NCBI GenBank assembly: GCA_049324835.1
Contig: JBMOMT010000055.1
Span: forward strand, 1 to 64,000
Reading direction: 5' to 3'
From: JBMOMT01 sp049324835
GTDB taxonomy: Bacteria > Chloroflexota > Anaerolineae > CAYNKW01
DNA length: 64,000 nucleotides
Shown: in pieces, positions 25,026-33,605 of the stretch
Numbering within the stretch: position 1 is the stretch's first letter
Layout: the number at the start of each line of letters is the position of its first letter
The notes under the pieces: model-generated
The model's input: the letters and a program-made list of their open reading frames with translations, nothing else
Database searches by the model: none
What the model was told of the DNA's origin: nothing
Program-made: the position numbers and the translations under genes

Positions 25026-25891
25026 TATTCCTCCTTCGATTTTTCTTCCCTATCGCCGTTACCCTGGCCTTCTCTGGGTTCTAACTGCAACTTGCTCAGC
25101 GGCAGCTCGATCTGGTGGGCGCCAAAATCGACGACCGCCGTTTCCTTGAGAGGGTGAACCCGGGTGATGGTGCCCCTGCCGTGGGGCGTGATCACCTGGC
25201 GGCCCTTGTGTGAATTGATCTGTTTGGCATCGCGATAGGTCTCGTATTCGTAATGCAGGCAGCAGCGCAGCCGGCCGCACATGCCGGTGATCTCGGACGG
25301 GATGAGCGGCACTTCCTGGGCCTTGGCGGCCTTGATAGAAACAGGCGCAAACTCGGTCAGAAAAGTGGCGCAGCAGAGCGGCCCGCCGCAAGCGCCGCAG
25401 CCGCCCATCAGCTTGGCGAACTCGCGGGCGCCCAGGGCGTGCAGCTCGATGTTGATGCGCAAGAGCCGGGTCAGAGCCTGGCGCAGGGGCCGCAGATCGG
25501 TTTTCTCTTCGGCGATGAAAAAAACGCGCAACCGCCGCCCATCGAAATTGTATTCGGTGCGGACGATACGCACCGGCAGGTCCAGCGCCTCCACTTGTTG
25601 GCGGCTGATCTGGAACGCCTCCTGCTCCTGCAGCTTGCAGCGCTGGTACAGCGCCATATCCTGCGCGGTGGCGCGTCGTTTGACCGGCTTGAGAGAAGAA
25701 GGGCCTGGAGCAGAGATGGGGCCGGTGTGAACCACCTGGCCTATCTCGCGCCCGCGACTCGTTTCCACCACCACGTAATCACCAACCGCCAGGGGATCGA
25801 TGCCGTTGGCTTCAAAGTGATAGGTTTTGCCAACCTGATGAAACCGCACACCGACAATCGCTCTGTCGGCGGTATATTCGTTATCGGGCAT
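25025..25891 (-). CDS. PSP1-domain protein (RicT/YaaT-like)
   Basis: The 288-residue protein has the PSP1 C-terminal domain with its cysteine cluster: GGCGACGGPLCCATFL near residues 163-178 and GMCGRLRCCLHYEYETY near 205-221. In Bacillus the RicT homologue, with two partners, carries iron-sulfur clusters and steers RNase Y processing; whether that applies here is unknown. A charged tail (EEKSKEE) ends the protein. It overlaps the redoxin start by one base and follows rpsU by 48 bases. Confidence 0.85.
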   Translation of the reverse strand: MPDNEYTADRAIVGVRFHQVGKTYHFEANGIDPLAVGDYVVVETSRGREIGQVVHTGPISAPGPSSLKPVKRRATAQDMALYQRCKLQEQEAFQISRQQVEALDLPVRIVRTEYNFDGRRLRVFFIAEEKTDLRPLRQALTRLLRINIELHALGAREFAKLMGGCGACGGPLCCATFLTEFAPVSIKAAKAQEVPLIPSEITGMCGRLRCCLHYEYETYRDAKQINSHKGRQVITPHGRGTITRVHPLKETAVVDFGAHQIELPLSKLQLEPREGQGNGDREEKSKEE

Positions 25892-25939
25892 GGCCCGTTC
25901 GCTTTCTAGCCTGCAATGACCGAGAGGTGCAAGGTGGGT

Positions 25940-26146
25940 CTATTCATCTCGTCGGTCGGTGCGGAACTGGCGTCGGCGCGCCCGGCGGATGGCCCGTTTT
26001 TTGGCCTCTCGACGCGCCTCGCTGGGCGAGACGTACCAACGCTTACGTTTGAGGCTCTGCAGGGTGCCGCTCTTGATCACCTCTTTTTTGAACCGCTTGA
26101 GTAATCCTTCCAGCGATTCACCGTGTCGGAGTTCTACTTTGGCCAT
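25940..26146 (-). CDS. rpsU: 30S ribosomal protein bS21
   Basis: A 68-residue, very basic protein beginning MAKVELRHGESLEGLLKRFK and continuing with KSGTLQSLKRKRWYVSPSEA, then an Arg-rich tail. This is the whole bS21, which sits near the anti-Shine-Dalgarno end of 16S rRNA and aids initiation. GGAGGACAT precedes the ATG. It lies 13 bases after the CCG oxidoreductase stop. Confidence 0.93.
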   Translation of the reverse strand: MAKVELRHGESLEGLLKRFKKEVIKSGTLQSLKRKRWYVSPSEARREAKKRAIRRARRRQFRTDRRDE

Positions 26147-26159
26147 ATGTCCTCCTTTC

Positions 26160-28154
26160 CTACGCGCGATTCGATCCGGTAACAGATGACCGCTCGATGG
26201 CCTGGGCCACCAGTTGGGCGATATCCTGTATCGCCGGTGTTCCTTCCAGGCCCATGTTTCCAGCCGCGTCGTCGAACATCAACTTGCAGAACGGACAGGC
26301 CGTGCCCAGCACGTCGGGTCGTAAAGCCACGGCCTCGCCCAGCCGAATCTGGCTGACCGGCTTTTCCTGTTCGGTTTCCATCCACACCTGCGCCCCACCG
26401 CCGCCGCAGCACAGCCCACTCTGACGAGAGCGCGGCATCTCGATCAGCCTGACGCCGGGGATGGCCTGCAATGCGGCGCGGGGAGCCAGGTACTCGTCGT
26501 TGTAGCGACCCAGATAACACGAGTCGTGGTAGGTCAGCGTGCCTGCCAGCGGGCGCTGGAGCACGAGCCGCCCCTGGCGCAAGAGCTGAGCGATGAACTG
26601 GCTGTGATGCACCACCTCAAAGCGGGCGCCAAACTGAGGATACTCGTTTTTGAAGGTGTTGAAGCAGTGCGGGCACTGGGTGAGAATACGGTTGAAACGA
26701 TACGCTTGCAGCGTCTCGATGATCTGGAGCGTGGCCTCCTGGAACAGATTCTCCTCGCCGGCGCGGCGAGCCCATTCACAGTTGCAGCTCTCCTCTTGAC
26801 CCAGAATGGCCAGGTTTACCCCTGAAGCCTGCAGGATCCTGACCATCGCCCGTGAGACCGGCTGGTTGTGCGGGTCGTAACTGCCGGCGCAGCCCACCCA
26901 ATAGAGCACATCGGCCTGGCCGACATCGGCCATGATGGGCACATCGAGGCCATCGGCCCAGGCGGCGCGTTCGTGGCGTCCGATGCCCCACGGATTACCG
27001 CTGCGGGCCACCTGGCGCAGGGCAGTATTGAGCGCCTCGGGCAGCGCGCCCTCTTCCAGTGTCAGGTAGCGGCGCATGTCTACGATGTCGGGCACGTGTT
27101 CGATGTAAAGCGGGCATTCGTGCATGCAGGCGCGACAGGTGGTGCAGGCCCACAGCACGGCCTCAGAGATGACCCCACCGGCCAACGGCTGGCTCTCTTG
27201 GGACGCCGCGCTGTTGCCGGCCGCCGCCACCCGGCCTGGTCCCACTGTCACCAGGTGATCCCGCAGGTCCATGATCAGTGTTTTGGGGTTGAGCGGCGTG
27301 CCGGCCATGCAGGCCGGGCAGACGTCCTGGCAGCGGCCACACTCGGTGCAGGCATAGCTGTCCAGCAGGCGTTTCCAGGGCAGCATCTCGATGCGGGCCG
27401 CGCCAAAGACCTCGACCTGTTCATCCTCCAGGTGCAGACGATCCAGCGCTCCTTTGGGGGTCAGCGGCCGTAAAAAGACATTCGGAACGCCCACGATGAT
27501 GTGCAGGTGTTTGCTGAAAAGTAAATAGGGCAAAAAGCCGGCCAGCAGAACGATGTGGAGCCACCAGCTTGCCCAGTAAAGGTTGCGCCACGCGCTCGCG
27601 CTCAAGCCGGATAATAACCGGGCAAAGAACCAGGAGACAGGCGCGGCCGCCGCGCCGATTTCGCCGCCTGCCAGCGCCACCTCTGGGATGGTGGTGGTGA
27701 ACTGGGTCACGATGACCAGCATCACCCACAAGAGAATACGCAAGGCATCGTTGCCGTGGCTGCCCTTGAATCGCGCCGGCCTGAGGACCAGTCGCTGGAA
27801 AAGGGCCATGCCTATACCGGCCAGCACCAGCATACCGAACAGGTCCTGGACAAAGGTGACAAAAGCGGGCAGACGAAAATCGGCAAAACCCTGGGCCATC
27901 AGCAGCAGGTCGCCGGCCACCAGTGTGACAAAGCCGTAAAAGACGAACAGGTGCAGCAGGCCGGCGTAGAACCGCCGCAGCAGCCCACCGTGGGCCAATA
28001 CCGATGTCAACACGCCTGCCAGGCGTTTGCCGATCTGATCCCAACGAGGGGAAGGTTGACCCAGGCGCAGATAAGCGATCAATTGCCAGGCTCGATAGCC
28101 GAACAAACTCAGGCTGGCGATCCAGATGGCCGCAAAGAGTACCGGTTTCACCAC
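26160..28154 (-). CDS. membrane CCG-domain iron-sulfur oxidoreductase (HdrD/GlpC-like)
   Basis: The 664-residue protein begins with several membrane spans (to about residue 260) that resemble the NarI/HdrE-type cytochrome b module. Two 4Fe-4S motifs follow (CTECGRCQDVCP and CTTCRACMHECP), then two CCG cysteine-rich domains, with CNCEWARRAGE, DSCYLGRYNDEY and GLCCGGGG. Related proteins pass electrons between quinone and soluble donors such as ETF or thiols. GTG 28154 is chosen because GAGGAG lies six bases upstream; the much longer frame to 28457 runs into the peroxiredoxin gene and is not plausible coding. rpsU follows at once. The donor is unknown. Confidence 0.85.
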   Translation of the reverse strand: MVKPVLFAAIWIASLSLFGYRAWQLIAYLRLGQPSPRWDQIGKRLAGVLTSVLAHGGLLRRFYAGLLHLFVFYGFVTLVAGDLLLMAQGFADFRLPAFVTFVQDLFGMLVLAGIGMALFQRLVLRPARFKGSHGNDALRILLWVMLVIVTQFTTTIPEVALAGGEIGAAAAPVSWFFARLLSGLSASAWRNLYWASWWLHIVLLAGFLPYLLFSKHLHIIVGVPNVFLRPLTPKGALDRLHLEDEQVEVFGAARIEMLPWKRLLDSYACTECGRCQDVCPACMAGTPLNPKTLIMDLRDHLVTVGPGRVAAAGNSAASQESQPLAGGVISEAVLWACTTCRACMHECPLYIEHVPDIVDMRRYLTLEEGALPEALNTALRQVARSGNPWGIGRHERAAWADGLDVPIMADVGQADVLYWVGCAGSYDPHNQPVSRAMVRILQASGVNLAILGQEESCNCEWARRAGEENLFQEATLQIIETLQAYRFNRILTQCPHCFNTFKNEYPQFGARFEVVHHSQFIAQLLRQGRLVLQRPLAGTLTYHDSCYLGRYNDEYLAPRAALQAIPGVRLIEMPRSRQSGLCCGGGGAQVWMETEQEKPVSQIRLGEAVALRPDVLGTACPFCKLMFDDAAGNMGLEGTPAIQDIAQLVAQAIERSSVTGSNRA

Positions 28155-28290
28155 AGAGAACTCCTCACGGTGAGCAACGTGGTCGGGGCAGATCCCCAAA
28201 AAACAAAACGCAGACCGATGCGTTTTCCAGGATCGGCATCGATCGGCGTCCGATTCGAATTCGGGGCAAATGCCCCGGTCGTTGTCTCGC

Positions 28291-28749
28291 TCACAGGGCG
28301 GCGAGGGCCTTTTGCAGGGGTGTAATATCCGGCACCGTGCCGATCTCAAACACCGCGGCGTAGCGGATGCGACCTTCTTTATCGACCAAAAAGAGCGAGC
28401 GTTCGGCAAAACCCTCCTGGCGCAACACACCATAGGCCTGGGCCGCCTTGCGGTCAAAATCGCTCAACAATCTATAGCTCAGGCCCAGCTTTTCGACAAA
28501 CGCAGCGTGCGACCAGCGGCTGTCGATGCTGATGCCCAGCACCTCGGCATCGGCCTGCCGAAAGGCCTCATAGTTTTGTTGCAGCCGGGGCAATTCCAGG
28601 CTACACACGGGACTAAAGTCCAGGGGATAAAAAGCCAGCACCACGTGGTTTTTGCCTCTAAAGTCTCTCAGGCTCACCGGCCTGTTGTTCTGATCCACCA
28701 GCGAAAAATCGGGGGCTGTATCACCCACGGTTAAAACCTGCCCGGCCAT
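28291..28749 (-). CDS. peroxiredoxin, single-cysteine AhpE/Bcp type
   Basis: The 152-residue enzyme opens with VGDTAPDFSLVDQNNRPVSL. The peroxidatic Cys lies in PLDFSPVCSLE near residue 49; it is the only Cys in the protein, so resolution must use an outside thiol. The catalytic Arg is within SIDSRWSHAAF. It reduces peroxides in the cytoplasm. A near-consensus promoter lies 30-60 bases upstream. It is separated by 136 bases from the following oxidoreductase operon. Confidence 0.9.
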   Translation of the reverse strand: MAGQVLTVGDTAPDFSLVDQNNRPVSLRDFRGKNHVVLAFYPLDFSPVCSLELPRLQQNYEAFRQADAEVLGISIDSRWSHAAFVEKLGLSYRLLSDFDRKAAQAYGVLRQEGFAERSLFLVDKEGRIRYAAVFEIGTVPDITPLQKALAAL

Positions 28750-28778
28750 TTGCCCTCCATCGTCCGATCACTGTTTTC

Positions 28779-28807
28779 ATTCTACTATCAGGGTATGCTT
28801 TTGTCAA
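28779..28807 (-). promoter_or_regulatory. promoter of the peroxiredoxin gene
   Basis: Minus-strand TTGACA (28807-28802) and TAGAAT (28784-28779) with a 17-base spacer; the start would be about 25 bases before the ATG. Confidence 0.8.
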
Positions 28808-28831
28808 ACCCAGGCGTGTTGTTCACTCTGG

Positions 28832-29182
28832 TCAGGCCACCTTGGGCAGCCCCAGATGCTGTTTTTCCAGGAACTCTAACACTTCTCTTTTGGCCAGTTC
28901 GAACCGCTTCAACAGTTCTTGATCGGCGCCCTTGAAGCGCCGGATGGTCTGTTGGGCGCACAGCTCGCAGCCACGCATGGCGCGGTAGGAATCGGCATCA
29001 CAATCGAGGCAGCCATCCAGGTGCACCATGAGCAGCATAAAGGCCAGTTTGTCCGGGTGCACCTCTGGCAAGGCGGCCACCCGGTCGATCAGTTTCTGCC
29101 ACTCTTTGCCGCGCAAATCTCGCAGCCTGGAGATGGCCTGGGACGGAAACAACATCTCGGTCTTGAAATACATGGATGTCAT
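28832..29182 (-). CDS. conserved hypothetical protein with paired cysteines (116 aa)
   Basis: The protein is mainly helical and has one cluster of four Cys (HLDGCLDCDADS followed by RGCELCAQQTI), which could bind a metal or form disulfides. The end is lysine- and glutamate-rich (ELAKREVLEFLEKQH). ATG 29182 is chosen because GGGAG sits about eight bases upstream; TTG 29188 is in frame. It has its own consensus promoter. It lies next to a peroxiredoxin on the same strand. I recall similar small Chloroflexota proteins but no name. Confidence 0.7.
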   Translation of the reverse strand: MTSMYFKTEMLFPSQAISRLRDLRGKEWQKLIDRVAALPEVHPDKLAFMLLMVHLDGCLDCDADSYRAMRGCELCAQQTIRRFKGADQELLKRFELAKREVLEFLEKQHLGLPKVA

Positions 29183-29277
29183 GTTCAACTCCCGTTTTCT
29201 TGCGTCGCTCCGGCAACCAGGATTCTCTGCAGGTATGGGCCATCACCTGATTCATTTTTACTATTTTCATCATCGTA

Positions 29278-29306
29278 ATTATAACACGAGAAAGTTGGTC
29301 TGTCAA
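29278..29306 (-). promoter_or_regulatory. consensus promoter of the paired-cysteine protein
   Basis: TTGACA (29306-29301) and TATAAT (29283-29278), spacer 17, both perfect consensus on the minus strand. The leader of about 90 bases shows no clear structure. Confidence 0.85.
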
Positions 29307-29340
29307 GGATTTTTGCACCCGACCTGCAAAAGCCAGGGGG

Positions 29341-29871
29341 TCAGGACGATGAACGCAGTTGGCGGTGGTACAGCTCGCGGATGGCTTCGAACATGCGGCA
29401 GTACGATGGGCTGGCGTAATCGGGGTACGACCAGGGCCAGCCGCAAAAGGCGCCGTCGCGGTAGTGGAGGGTGACTTCGGCATAGATGCCATCGGCGAGG
29501 TAGATACGGTGGGCGTGGTTTTTGGTAGTGGCCAGCACCAGCTTGGAAAGAGACACGTAACCGGGATCGATGTTGACCTGGCGCCGGCCCTGGATCAGCC
29601 ATCTCTGTTCCAGTGCGTTGGTCTGTGTCTTGATCTGGGCCAGTGCGCCGGGGTGGATCAAGCGCTCGAAGGCCAGGATCAGGCGCACCAGTTGCGGGCC
29701 GAACTCGGCGGTGTAATAGTCGGTGTGATCAAAGGGCAGGGGTGGGCTTGAATAATCCAGCGCTCCAAAGACCGCCTCCATGCTGCAGCGGGCTGCCTCC
29801 AGCAGTGTCAGATCACTGGCAAAGAGGCTGGCGACGAGTTTGACCGGTTGAGGGGTTTGGGCTGTGCCCAC
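29341..29871 (-). CDS. DUF4416 family protein
   Basis: The 176-residue product matches what I recall of DUF4416 along its whole length: PVKLVASLFASDLTLLEAA, then LPFDHTDYYTAEFG, LILAFERLIHPGALAQIK, NIDPGYVSLSKLVLATTK and the end WSYPDYASPSYCRMF. The family is widespread in deeply branching bacteria and has no assigned function. GTG 29871 has AGGAGGAA six bases upstream and is preferred over an ATG far upstream at 29991. Confidence 0.8.
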   Translation of the reverse strand: MGTAQTPQPVKLVASLFASDLTLLEAARCSMEAVFGALDYSSPPLPFDHTDYYTAEFGPQLVRLILAFERLIHPGALAQIKTQTNALEQRWLIQGRRQVNIDPGYVSLSKLVLATTKNHAHRIYLADGIYAEVTLHYRDGAFCGWPWSYPDYASPSYCRMFEAIRELYHRQLRSSS

Positions 29872-29960
29872 GTTTTTCCTCCTGCCCACGTTTGCACAAC
29901 GGGGGTCACATTTCACCGCCCCAGCACATTGCCGGCCTCGGCCGCAGGGCCTGGAGACGG

Positions 29961-30010
29961 CCTTGATAAACCCACACCCCCGCATCGGCATTTGCCAGCG
30001 GGGGTGTGGG
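29961..30010 (-). terminator. terminator of the three-repeat lipoprotein gene
   Basis: A perfect 13-bp stem (29971-29983 with 29998-30010) and 14-base loop, followed on the minus strand by TTTAT. It starts 25 bases past the stop codon. Confidence 0.8.
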
Positions 30011-30034
30011 GTCGACAGGAGTGAACGTTAGCGC

Positions 30035-32755
30035 CTATTCCTCCAGCGCCAGGTAACGTTTGACATCAGAAAAATAAGAGTCGGAGATGATGAGCAGCAG
30101 ACCGGTCTCACCTTCCGCGGCCTGCAGGGCCACCCAGCCCTCGGTCTGGCCGTTGGGGTAAAGCCAGCCGGACAGTTCTGGATCGGGCACGGTGACATAG
30201 ATTTGCTCGTAGACCTCTTTGTTGTCACCGACGAGTTCGAACAAGCCATAGTCGGCCAGTTCCGGCACATCCTCTTCCGAAATGTTACGCATGCTGACAC
30301 GCAGCAACACATACTCCATGCCCTCATCGGGCGGGTCGTTGTATTCGTTGGCCTCATAGATGGCGTCCCAGGCGTCGTCGCCACGCAGCACTTCCAACAC
30401 GGTGATCTCCCATGTTTCGGTGGCGATGACCGTGCCTGACGGGGCCGGGTCATCGGCCGAGGCGCCGCTGGTCTGATCGCCGGCGATCTCGATGCTCGAC
30501 GGCAAGGCCACGCCGGCCCCTTCTTCCAGGGCGACAAAGCGACCTTCTCGATCCAGGTCGTAGACTTGACCAAAGACCAGCACCGGGTTTTCCTCGCCGA
30601 CACCAAACTCGAAGGCCAGCCAGCCGGTCCACTCACCGCCGGGGTAAAGGCGGACGTCCAGGTTGGGCTCTGGCTCGACGACGTAGGGGTAACGGTAGAG
30701 CACGTTGTTATCGCCTGTCAGGTGGAATACGCTGCCGTCGATAGACTGGGCTTCTTCGGTCTTGGCCAGGTTTTTGGCATAGATGCGCAGCAGGACGTAC
30801 TCCAGGCCCTCGGCCGGCGGCTCGGTGTACTCGTTGGCCTCCAGGAGCATGTCGTAGGCCTCGTCGCCGCGCACCACGTCCAGCACCTCCACGTCCCAGG
30901 GCTGCTCAAAGATGCGGCTGCCATAGGCGGCCGGCTCGCTGCGTGAAGCGCCGCTGCGAGCGTCGCCCTCGAAAGCCAGATCGGTTGGCAGGGCGATGGA
31001 TGCACCCTCTTCCAGGGCCAGATAGATGGGTTGATCGTCCCACTCCCAGGCCTCGTCGTAGACCAGGATGAGGTTGCCTTCACCCTGTTGTATGCTGAAG
31101 GCCAGCCAGCCCTCAGCAACGCCACCGGCCATCAGCTCGGCGCTCAGCTCAGGCTCCGGAACGGTCAGCCAGGGCATATCGTAGAGCACGGCGGCGTCGC
31201 CGGTGATCTCAAAGTCGATGGCGCTGACCTGCCGGGCGTCACCGCTGCCGGTGCGCTCGACCGCGACCTTGACCAGGGCGTATTCAAAGCCCTCGGTGGG
31301 TGGATCGTTCCAATCGCTGGCTTTGAGGATCGCCTGCCAGGCCTCGTCGCCGCGCAGCACCTCTTGCACCTGGATGGCCCACTCGGCGGTGCTGGCGACC
31401 TCGCCCAGAGGCACGGGGTTGGCGCGGCTGGCGCCGGCTTTATCGCTGGCTGCCGGGCCGTCGGGGCCATCGGTGCTGGCGGTTACGCCGGTAAAGGTAA
31501 AGGTATCCAGTATGCTCAAAAAGGCAGGTTGGAAGGCAGGCCAGTCTTCGGCGGGCATGACGGCCATGATGATCGCGGCCTGGGTGTCGTTCATGACCAG
31601 CACGATATAACCGGGCATGGCGGTGCCGTCGTCGGTGGTGGCGGTCAGATCGGCCCCGGCGGCGGTGAGGTCGTTGACGGTGATTTCTTCGACCTCGCCC
31701 AACTGGATGTTCTCATCCATGGTGTTGGCTGCTTCGGCCAGCACCAGCCCCAACTGGTCTGGGGTAATGCCGGCCAGCGCCCCTTCCAAAAAGATCTCCT
31801 TGGCATCGGCCATGACGATCACGGCGCTGGGCAGGCCGTCGCTGGCCATGGCCGCCGCCATATCCTTCACAAAGATGGCCATCTGGCCCATTTCGAGGTA
31901 CGTCCAGCCTGCGGGGTAGGCCACACTGTAACCCTGGGTCTGGCTGACAAAGGGCTCGTCGGCCAATTCGAACTCTCCACTGGACGTGGCAGCCTGTGGC
32001 TCGAAGAAGGTCATGCCATGGGCGATGGCTTTGACGGTCGGCTCAAGTTCGTCCCACGAATCGGGCCTCACACCGCCGGCAAACACCACCAGGCGTTCCT
32101 GGTCTTCCACAATGACAACGACGGCATAACCGTGCGCCTCGTTTGCTGTGCCTGCTTCGGAGGTAAACTCGGCGGCGGCGGCGGTATAACCATCGATCTC
32201 GATCTCGGCGACATCACTCAGTTCCCAGCCCTCGGCCAGCGCCTCTCCCTCGCCAAAGGGGGCCAGCCCTGGCGTCTCGAACAGCGCTGCCGGGCTCTCC
32301 AGGGTATCGGGGTCGATGCCTGTGTCTTCAAAGGTGCTGCTCCACAGAATGACGGCGATTTGAGGCGTCTCGCCGTTCATGATGCTGTCCAAAGCTTCCT
32401 GGCTATCGCTGATGAGCGTCAGGCCAAAGAACGAAGTGGCCACCCAATCTGCAGGCAACATCAGGTTGATGCCAGCGGTTTCGTCGGTGTATTCGGTTGT
32501 CAGGGCCTGGCCCGGCGGCATTTCTGGCGTGGGCGTGGGTGGAATGGGGGTCGGCGTGGCTGTCGGCGGGACAGGCGTGGCTGTCGGCGGGACAGGTGTG
32601 GCTGTCGGCGGGACAGGTGTGGCCGTCGGCGGGACAGGTGTGGCTGTCGGCGGAACGGGTGTGGCCGTGGGTTCTTCCTTACCGCAGGCCGAAAGGGTCA
32701 GGGCCAGGGTCAAGAGAAGCAACAGGGTGAGAATGGTTTGGAATCGTGTTTTCAT
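30035..32755 (-). CDS. large surface lipoprotein with three tandem DUF4352-like repeats
   Basis: The 906-residue protein has a lipoprotein signal (LALTLSAC, Cys near 24), a PPTATPV stalk built from a 21-bp tandem repeat, then two PsbP-like or amidase-regulator-like domains (about 85-250 and 265-415; LMLPADWVATSF and YSVAYPAGWTYLEMG). Three homologous repeats of about 150 residues follow. Each begins like GSRxNPxPLGE/ASRSEPAAYGS, has VxVLEVxRGDEAWxxI, then EYVLLRVxxxN, and ends LALEEG. They resemble DUF4352/telokin-like domains. It is probably anchored on the outer face of the membrane. CGAGGAGG precedes the ATG at 32755. A strong terminator follows. Confidence 0.8.
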   Translation of the reverse strand: MKTRFQTILTLLLLLTLALTLSACGKEEPTATPVPPTATPVPPTATPVPPTATPVPPTATPVPPTATPTPIPPTPTPEMPPGQALTTEYTDETAGINLMLPADWVATSFFGLTLISDSQEALDSIMNGETPQIAVILWSSTFEDTGIDPDTLESPAALFETPGLAPFGEGEALAEGWELSDVAEIEIDGYTAAAAEFTSEAGTANEAHGYAVVVIVEDQERLVVFAGGVRPDSWDELEPTVKAIAHGMTFFEPQAATSSGEFELADEPFVSQTQGYSVAYPAGWTYLEMGQMAIFVKDMAAAMASDGLPSAVIVMADAKEIFLEGALAGITPDQLGLVLAEAANTMDENIQLGEVEEITVNDLTAAGADLTATTDDGTAMPGYIVLVMNDTQAAIIMAVMPAEDWPAFQPAFLSILDTFTFTGVTASTDGPDGPAASDKAGASRANPVPLGEVASTAEWAIQVQEVLRGDEAWQAILKASDWNDPPTEGFEYALVKVAVERTGSGDARQVSAIDFEITGDAAVLYDMPWLTVPEPELSAELMAGGVAEGWLAFSIQQGEGNLILVYDEAWEWDDQPIYLALEEGASIALPTDLAFEGDARSGASRSEPAAYGSRIFEQPWDVEVLDVVRGDEAYDMLLEANEYTEPPAEGLEYVLLRIYAKNLAKTEEAQSIDGSVFHLTGDNNVLYRYPYVVEPEPNLDVRLYPGGEWTGWLAFEFGVGEENPVLVFGQVYDLDREGRFVALEEGAGVALPSSIEIAGDQTSGASADDPAPSGTVIATETWEITVLEVLRGDDAWDAIYEANEYNDPPDEGMEYVLLRVSMRNISEEDVPELADYGLFELVGDNKEVYEQIYVTVPDPELSGWLYPNGQTEGWVALQAAEGETGLLLIISDSYFSDVKRYLALEE
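32553..32670. repeat. 21-bp tandem repeat coding PVPPTAT
   Basis: Five full copies start at 32553, 32574, 32595, 32616 and 32637, and a partial copy starts at 32658. They differ at one to three bases each. Being a multiple of three, copy-number change lengthens or shortens the stalk by seven residues without breaking the frame. Confidence 0.9.
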
Positions 32756-32973
32756 CGAGTCCTCCTCGTATAATAGGTTCGTAGTCAGGCACGTAACGGA
32801 GTGGAGTGCCGTAAGATGCCACTTTGCCCTGCTGCGTGGCTCACTACAAACCTCGTGGCATCTGGTCAGACGGGTCGGTCGGATCAGACAGGTAAACTAG
32901 GCTGGGCATATTGTGGTTGGCGAAAATGACCTCCTTTCCGGATTCTGCCGAATCGCCGATCCTGGTCTGAAAC

Positions 32974-33002
32974 AAAAAAGGTGGTCACCCCCCCCGACCA
33001 CC
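32974..33002 (-). terminator. intrinsic terminator just downstream of a promoter
   Basis: Minus-strand GGTGGTC pairs with GACCACC (33002-32996 with 32986-32980) around a 9-base G-rich loop and is followed by TTTTTTG. It lies about 25-50 bases after the predicted start of the 33033-33061 promoter and inside the 5' leader of the 30035-32755 gene. It may also end the 33097-33474 transcript. The rest of the 340-base gap (32756-32973) shows a GGAAAGGAGG at about 32930 without a well-placed start codon and nothing else I recognise. Confidence 0.7.
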
Positions 33003-33032
33003 CCAATGTGAGCGCCAAATGGAACGACGCAG

Positions 33033-33061
33033 ATTGTATCACAGGCAGGCCCGATTGTCAA
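33033..33061 (-). promoter_or_regulatory. promoter of the three-repeat lipoprotein leader
   Basis: TTGACA (33061-33056) and TACAAT (33038-33033), spacer 17, on the minus strand. The transcript would start near 33026 and meet the 32974-33002 terminator at once, leaving a leader of about 270 bases to ATG 32755 if it reads through. Confidence 0.75.
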
Positions 33062-33096
33062 AAACGGCCAGAGTTGTCAAGTCGTGAGGCGGTGTG

Positions 33097-33474
33097 TCAG
33101 ATCTTGAGGAGTCTGGGCGCCAGGATGACGGCTGTCCGGGTTTCGGCTGCCGGGCTCGGGCCGCCGCTCTGTTCACTTCGGCGCGCTTTGGAGCCGATGG
33201 CGGTGCGAGTCGAGCGGGGTAACGAGGTCGGCAGGGCAGGCGCAGGGACGGCGGCCGGCTGCGTCTGGGTGGGCAGCGTCTCGGCGGCAGCCCAGGTGGG
33301 CCGCCAGGCGGCGCGCCCGGTGGAGGTGGTTTTTCGAGGCCGGGTGACCATCGCGGTGCGTGAGGATGTCGGTGCGGTGGCGGCCAATCCAGGGCCAGAA
33401 TCGCCCGCTGACTTGCGGGCGGCGGTGATGGCCGTGCGCGTGACGGCCAGATCGGTGGCGTCTGTGGTGTTCAT
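33097..33474 (-). CDS. hypothetical protein rich in Thr, Ala, Arg and Pro (125 aa)
   Basis: A minus-strand frame from ATG 33474 gives 125 residues beginning MNTTDATDLAVTRTAITAAR. A basic TRTA/RTA motif recurs five times (TRTAITAARK, RTAMVTRPRK, TRTAIGSKARR, TRTAVILAPR). Support for a real gene is a promoter just upstream and GGGGGG seven bases before the ATG. No family is recognised. Low complexity and a competing frame keep confidence modest. Confidence 0.4.
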   Translation of the reverse strand: MNTTDATDLAVTRTAITAARKSAGDSGPGLAATAPTSSRTAMVTRPRKTTSTGRAAWRPTWAAAETLPTQTQPAAVPAPALPTSLPRSTRTAIGSKARRSEQSGGPSPAAETRTAVILAPRLLKI

Positions 33475-33526
33475 TCCCATTCCCCCCCAGGTGGATGACG
33501 TTGAAAGCAGTGATGTCACGGCCTCT

Positions 33527-33553
33527 ATTATAAGGCAAATGGCCGGCGGTCAA
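33527..33553 (-). promoter_or_regulatory. promoter upstream of the 125-aa ORF
   Basis: Minus-strand TTGACC (33553-33548) and perfect TATAAT (33532-33527) with a short 15-base spacer. Confidence 0.5.
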
Positions 33554-33605
33554 CTTACAGCTTGGGTAAAGAATGGGTAAAGGTTGGGTTGATGGGCCAA
33601 TCGGC

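Noticed and set aside
32553..32670. CRISPR-like array
   Set aside because: The repeats are 21-bp head-to-tail coding repeats with no spacers; nothing else in the window looks like a CRISPR array.
31031..32773. 580-codon plus-strand ORF
   Set aside because: It is the exact antisense of the three-repeat lipoprotein gene, is Gly/His-rich without motifs, and the minus strand has a lipobox, repeats, ribosome site and terminator.
33173..33553. 126-codon minus-strand ORF rich in His and Arg
   Set aside because: Its start lies upstream of the predicted transcription start and it competes with the better supported frame 33097-33474.
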